Part shown: in pieces, positions 7,303 through 10,121 of the stretch
Numbering within the stretch: position 1 is the first letter of the stretch
How the letters are laid out: each line of letters opens with the position of its first letter
Source: Desulfobacterales bacterium
GTDB lineage: Bacteria > Desulfobacterota > Desulfobacteria > Desulfobacterales > JAUCGF01
Length of the DNA stretch: 10,121 bases
Assembly (NCBI GenBank): GCA_029940345.1
Contig: JAOZRC010000140.1
Location: 1 to 10,121 of the forward strand
Direction of reading: 5' to 3'
The notes under the pieces: model-generated
What the model saw: the letters and a program-made list of their open reading frames with translations, nothing else
Database searches by the model: none
What the model was told of the DNA's origin: nothing
Position numbers and translations under genes: made by a program

Positions 7303-8205
7303 ATGATAAACAAGGATATTTCCCTACCGGCTTTTAATCCCTACTTAGCGCTTGTTAGCGGATTGATCGGTGTATCAACGGGCGCTATTTTTGCCCGTTT
7401 GGCCGGCGAAGCGCCTGCGCTTGTAATTGCCGCATATCGCCTGGGATTGGCCAGCCTGATTCTGGCTCCGTTTGCATGGTGCAAATGCCGTTCTGAAATT
7501 CGCGGATTATCCGGTCATGATCTGAAACTTGCCTTGCTGTCCGGTTTACTTCTGGCGCTTCATTTTTCGGTTTGGATTTCCTCGTTAGATTATACTTCAG
7601 TCGCAAACAGTGTCGTACTGGTGACAACCAATCCGTTATGGGTGGGATTATTGACGCCTTTGGTAACCAAAGAGCGCATTTCACGCACTGCCCTGATCAG
7701 TATCATTATTAGCGTTATCGGTGCGATTATCATCAGTTCTGGGAATTTTGTCGCCTCCGGAAACGCCCTGTGGGGTGATTTTCTAGCTCTAATGGGCGGC
7801 GTATTTATGGCGCTGTACCTGCTGATGGGACGAAAACTGCGCAGCAAGCTATCGTTGCTAACCTATATAATGGTTTGCTATGGCAGCGCCGCCATAATTC
7901 TATGGATCGTTGTCCTTTTGCTCCGATTACCTATCACCGGATTCGGAACCGAAACGGTCGTATGCTTTTGGGCGATGGCCTTAATCCCTCAACTGATTGG
8001 GCATACCAGCTATAACTGGTCATTAAAATGGTTCAGCACCAGCACCGTGGCCGTCAGTTTGTTAGCCGAACCTATTGGCAGCACGGTTTTAGCTTATTTG
8101 ATATTCGACGAGGGACTAACCTGGTTCCTGGTTATTGGCAGTCTGTTGATCTTCTTTGCAATCTACCTGTCATCTTTAAGTGAATCTGATAAGCATAACG
8201 AATAG
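7303..8205 (+). CDS. EamA/DMT superfamily transporter, ten predicted membrane helices
   Basis: This 300-residue inner-membrane protein is built of two EamA repeats of about five helices each. Repeat one includes AAYRLGLASLILAPFAW (43-59) and the SVANSVVLVTTNPLWVGLL stretch (99-117), which matches a conserved region of the family. Repeat two includes LALMGGVFMALYLLMGRKLR (161-180) and STSTVAVSLLAEPIGSTVLA (245-264). Length and repeat layout are normal for drug/metabolite exporters of the RhaT/YdcZ-like kind. The substrate is not predictable; metabolite or amino-acid efflux is the usual guess. No clear ribosome site precedes the ATG. It runs in the same direction as the Nudix gene and converges with cobQ–cobU. 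A candidate terminator lies 49 bases past its stop. Confidence 0.93.
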   Translation: MINKDISLPAFNPYLALVSGLIGVSTGAIFARLAGEAPALVIAAYRLGLASLILAPFAWCKCRSEIRGLSGHDLKLALLSGLLLALHFSVWISSLDYTSVANSVVLVTTNPLWVGLLTPLVTKERISRTALISIIISVIGAIIISSGNFVASGNALWGDFLALMGGVFMALYLLMGRKLRSKLSLLTYIMVCYGSAAIILWIVVLLLRLPITGFGTETVVCFWAMALIPQLIGHTSYNWSLKWFSTSTVAVSLLAEPIGSTVLAYLIFDEGLTWFLVIGSLLIFFAIYLSSLSESDKHNE

Positions 8206-8226
8206 AAATAAGAACAAAATGAGGCT

Positions 8227-8320
8227 ACCGACATAAGGCGGGACAGATGTGACGCGGAAAGTGTTTCCGCTTTTTGGTTACCAACCCAACATAATCCGGG
8301 ACACTAATGTAACGTTGAAA
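8227..8320. mobile_element. Insertion-sequence end remnant: two imperfect tandem copies
   Basis: Copy one (8227-8260) contains ACATAAGGCGGGACAGATGT followed by GACGCGGAAA; copy two (8285-8320) contains ACATAATCCGGGACACTAAT followed by GTAACGTTGAAA. They agree at most positions with one or two gaps and are offset by about 58-60 bases. Repeated end sequences of this sort occur at termini of some insertion sequences, such as the IS21 family; the family here is a guess. No transposase is present, so only an end survives. Copy two begins exactly where CobU similarity stops. Confidence 0.5.
8254..8275 (+). terminator. Candidate Rho-independent terminator after the EamA gene
   Basis: GCGGAAA (8254-8260), a GTG loop and TTTCCGC (8264-8270) form a perfect 7-bp stem, followed directly by TTTTT (8271-8275). 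The orientation suits the exporter gene. The left stem belongs to the first IS-end-like copy, so the terminator may have arrived with that element. Confidence 0.6.
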
Positions 8321-8475
8321 TTGTGGCGTTCAAACCGCTTTTTCATCTCATCATCATAAGGGATGCAGGTGGCGATGAAAAGTTTGTTATCCCCTTGCAG
8401 GCCTTCGGCCAATTCCAATGCGTGTCCACTTTTACCACTTCGGCAGCCGCCAATAATCAATATGATTTTATTCAA
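8278..8475 (-). pseudogene. cobU: Truncated cobU (adenosylcobinamide kinase/guanylyltransferase)
   Basis: CobU phosphorylates adenosylcobinamide and then adds GMP in the nucleotide-loop steps of cobalamin synthesis. Here only the N-terminal 51 residues are recognisable: the P-loop GGCRSGKS (9-16), LFIATCIPYDDEM (32-44) and RFERH ending at H51. This histidine aligns with the region of the GMP-accepting histidine of Salmonella CobU. After H51 the frame runs 14 unrelated residues through IS-like DNA to a TAA at 8278. About two thirds of a normal ~180-residue enzyme is missing and is not found before the exporter gene. The preferred start is TTG at 8475, overlapping the cobQ stop by eight bases, with AGGAG seven bases upstream. 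An upstream ATG at 8517 is in frame but lies within cobQ. The product is almost surely inactive. Confidence 0.8.
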
Positions 8476-9970
8476 AGCAGAACTCCTGAATTTGCACCAT
8501 ATCAATATGTCTTTCAAAATGAGCGGCTAAAAAATCATACTGCATATCCCGCGCGGCCAGTCCCTCTGTTTCGGGAACCTTGATATCTTTAAGTCCGATC
8601 GTATCCAACCAGTGCCGGATAATTGCGGGAGTGTCGAACAGGCCGTGAATATATCCGCCCATAATTCGAGAATCATTGACCACACAGCCATCTTCCGCCT
8701 TTTGCGGCGTATTGTTGCGTTCGGTAACGCTAAAAAGGGGGCATCCCGCCATTCTTTTTGTATGCCCCATGTGAATTTCATAGCCGGCACCGGCAATCAG
8801 TTCCCAATAAAAGGAGGTGCGTGTGGTAGTTTTAGGCGCTTTTAAGGTCGTTTCCACAGGAAGCAATGCCAGGCCAGGCGTGCTTCCCGGCGCACCTTCC
8901 AAACCATTAGGGTCATTCACCACATCACCCATCATTTGATAACCGCCGCACACACCGAGGATATGCCCCACATTTTGGGCGTAGTCTTTAAGGCGACCGG
9001 CCCAGCCGTCAGAGTGCAGCCACGCCAGATCTGAGCGTGTGTTTTTGGACCCCGGCAGAATCACAGCTTCAAAAGCGTTCAATGATTGCGCTTTTTCGAG
9101 ATAAACCAAATTCAGGCCGTCTATCGCCAATAGCGGTTCAAAATCAGTGAAATTGGAAATGTGGGGCAGCCGAATTACCGCAATAGTTGGTTGGCCGTGA
9201 GTTTGCGAACACAGCGCAGCCGGTTTTTCAAGCACCACGGAATCTTCCGCTTCGATGGTGATATGATGATACCACGGCAGAACACCCAACATTTTTTTTT
9301 GGGTCTTTTGCTCAATCCATTGCGCCCCCTCTTCAAACAGGGACAGATCACCTCTGAAGCGGTTGATAAGCAATCCGACCACTCGTTCTTGTTGGGACGG
9401 AGGAAGACATGCCAACGTGCCGATCAGCTGGGCAAAAACACCGCCGCGGTGGATGTCAGCAACCAGGATTACCGGCGCATCGGCGTATTCAGCGATCCGA
9501 AAATTGACGATATCATGTTTCATCAGATTGACTTCGGCGCATGAACCGGCACCTTCGATGATTACCAGGTCATACTTTTTCCTCAGCCGGTCCAGGGCAG
9601 CGCACGTTTGGGCAAACAAAAATTTCTTTTCCTGATGATATTCGCTGGCAGTGCTATTGCGGACGGCTTCACCCAATAACACGACTTGGGCGCCAACGTC
9701 ACTGGTAGGTTTGAGCAAAATGGGATTCATATTGACATGAGGCGGAATTTTGGATGCTTCCGCCTGTACAATCTGAGCGCGTCCCATTTCCAGCCCTTCC
9801 GGCGTCACACCGGAGTTGTTCGACATATTTTGCGCTTTAAATGGTGCGACGCGCAGTCCTTTATTGACAAACCAGCGGCAAAGAGCGGTGACAACAATGC
9901 TTTTGCCTACATCGGAGCCAGTTCCGAAAACTGCGAGACAGGGTGCTTTTGCATCTCTTTTCATTTGCAT
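8468..9970 (-). CDS. cobQ: Cobyric acid synthase (adenosylcobyrate a,c-diamide amidotransferase)
   Basis: This glutamine-dependent enzyme amidates four carboxylates (b, d, e and g) of adenosylcobyrinic acid a,c-diamide to give adenosylcobyric acid, using ATP. The 500-residue length is normal. The N-terminal synthetase domain carries the P-loop GTGSDVGKS (16-24), APFKAQNMSNNS (42-53), VIIEGAGSCAEVN and DIHRGGVFAQ. The C-terminal class I glutaminase domain has the nucleophile C341 in GVCGGYQMMG and the histidine H442 in GGYIHGLFD. The ATG at 9970 is used; a GTG at 9973 and an ATG at 9964 are alternatives, and none has a clear Shine-Dalgarno site. The gene is intact and overlaps truncated cobU by eight bases, so the two formed an operon. 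No cobalamin riboswitch is recognisable in the 148 bases upstream that lie in the window. Confidence 0.97.
   Translation of the reverse strand: MQMKRDAKAPCLAVFGTGSDVGKSIVVTALCRWFVNKGLRVAPFKAQNMSNNSGVTPEGLEMGRAQIVQAEASKIPPHVNMNPILLKPTSDVGAQVVLLGEAVRNSTASEYHQEKKFLFAQTCAALDRLRKKYDLVIIEGAGSCAEVNLMKHDIVNFRIAEYADAPVILVADIHRGGVFAQLIGTLACLPPSQQERVVGLLINRFRGDLSLFEEGAQWIEQKTQKKMLGVLPWYHHITIEAEDSVVLEKPAALCSQTHGQPTIAVIRLPHISNFTDFEPLLAIDGLNLVYLEKAQSLNAFEAVILPGSKNTRSDLAWLHSDGWAGRLKDYAQNVGHILGVCGGYQMMGDVVNDPNGLEGAPGSTPGLALLPVETTLKAPKTTTRTSFYWELIAGAGYEIHMGHTKRMAGCPLFSVTERNNTPQKAEDGCVVNDSRIMGGYIHGLFDTPAIIRHWLDTIGLKDIKVPETEGLAARDMQYDFLAAHFERHIDMVQIQEFCFE
8483..8487 (-). promoter_or_regulatory. Ribosome binding site that fixes the cobU TTG start
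   Basis: On the minus strand AGGAG lies inside the last codons of cobQ, seven bases before the TTG at 8475. It supports the TTG and implies translational coupling of cobU to cobQ, still visible although cobU is broken. Confidence 0.6.
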
Positions 9971-10072
9971 CACGATCGTTTGGTTTATATATACTTGAGG
10001 TTTCGGATGTTATTCTTGACTTTTAAAAAACAGTAATCCGAATACAATCATTCCTGATTATAACGGATTTGG

Positions 10073-10121
10073 GGGAGGCTCTCGTTCCCACGCTTCGCGT
10101 GGGAATGCAAACCGGACGCTC
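10073..10121. repeat. REP-like palindrome upstream of cobQ
   Basis: TTCCCACGC (10085-10093) and GCGTGGGAA (10097-10105) form a perfect 9-bp stem with a three-base loop, set in a GGAGGCTCTCG… …TGCAAACCGGACGCTC context. Repeats of this appearance, GTTCCCACGC with its inverse, are common between genes in many proteobacteria and related groups (general knowledge). It may run past the window edge. Confidence 0.7.

Noticed and set aside
9161..9544. Plus-strand open frames opposite cobQ
   Set aside because: They are antisense to a well-supported cobQ and show no recognisable domain.
10057..10062. TATAAT on the minus strand as a cobQ -10 box
   Set aside because: It is a perfect hexamer, but no acceptable -35 lies 16-18 bases upstream and it sits about 90 bases from the start. 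The evidence is too weak to list.
1..10121. CRISPR array, tRNA or rRNA gene, cobalamin riboswitch, toxin–antitoxin or phage-defence system
   Set aside because: I looked for these and saw no regularly spaced repeats, RNA gene signatures or matching proteins.

Overview
The window reads as chromosomal DNA of moderate GC from a Gram-negative bacterium. The best guess is a Desulfobacterota (former Deltaproteobacteria) lineage. That guess rests on the hybrid CheA with a REC–PATAN regulator, a cobalamin gene, and dense small palindromic repeats. It is inference: no rRNA or marker gene is present.

Bases 186-6574 hold five co-directional genes of one chemosensory pathway. In order they are a REC–PATAN (DUF4388) response regulator, a large hybrid CheA (Hpt, dimerisation, ATPase, two CheW-like modules, C-terminal receiver), a CheW coupling protein, the methylesterase CheB and the methyltransferase CheR. 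All catalytic and phospho-acceptor residues checked are present. No chemoreceptor, stand-alone CheY, CheD, flagellar or pilus gene lies in the window. The set can therefore tune a receptor array encoded elsewhere, and the REC–PATAN protein and the CheA-fused receiver are the likely phosphate acceptors.

Bases 6773-8205 (+) carry a Nudix hydrolase and a ten-helix EamA/DMT-type exporter. From the right, on the minus strand, comes cobyric acid synthase (cobQ) and an overlapping, truncated cobU. The cobU fragment keeps its P-loop but stops at the likely catalytic histidine, exactly where DNA resembling an insertion-sequence end begins.

Small mobile or repeat DNA fills almost every gap. There is an 18-bp-arm palindrome at 1-55. 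A 160-bp foldback element flanked by TAA sits between cheA and cheW. A 64-bp palindrome lies inside a roughly 139-bp element with inverted ends after cheR, and one of those ends recurs near position 100. Two imperfect tandem copies of an IS-like end lie in cobU, and a REP-like hairpin closes the window. I see no wholly new system. The points most worth following are the PATAN output protein, the double-CheW hybrid kinase, and the repeats inserted in the che operon and cobU.
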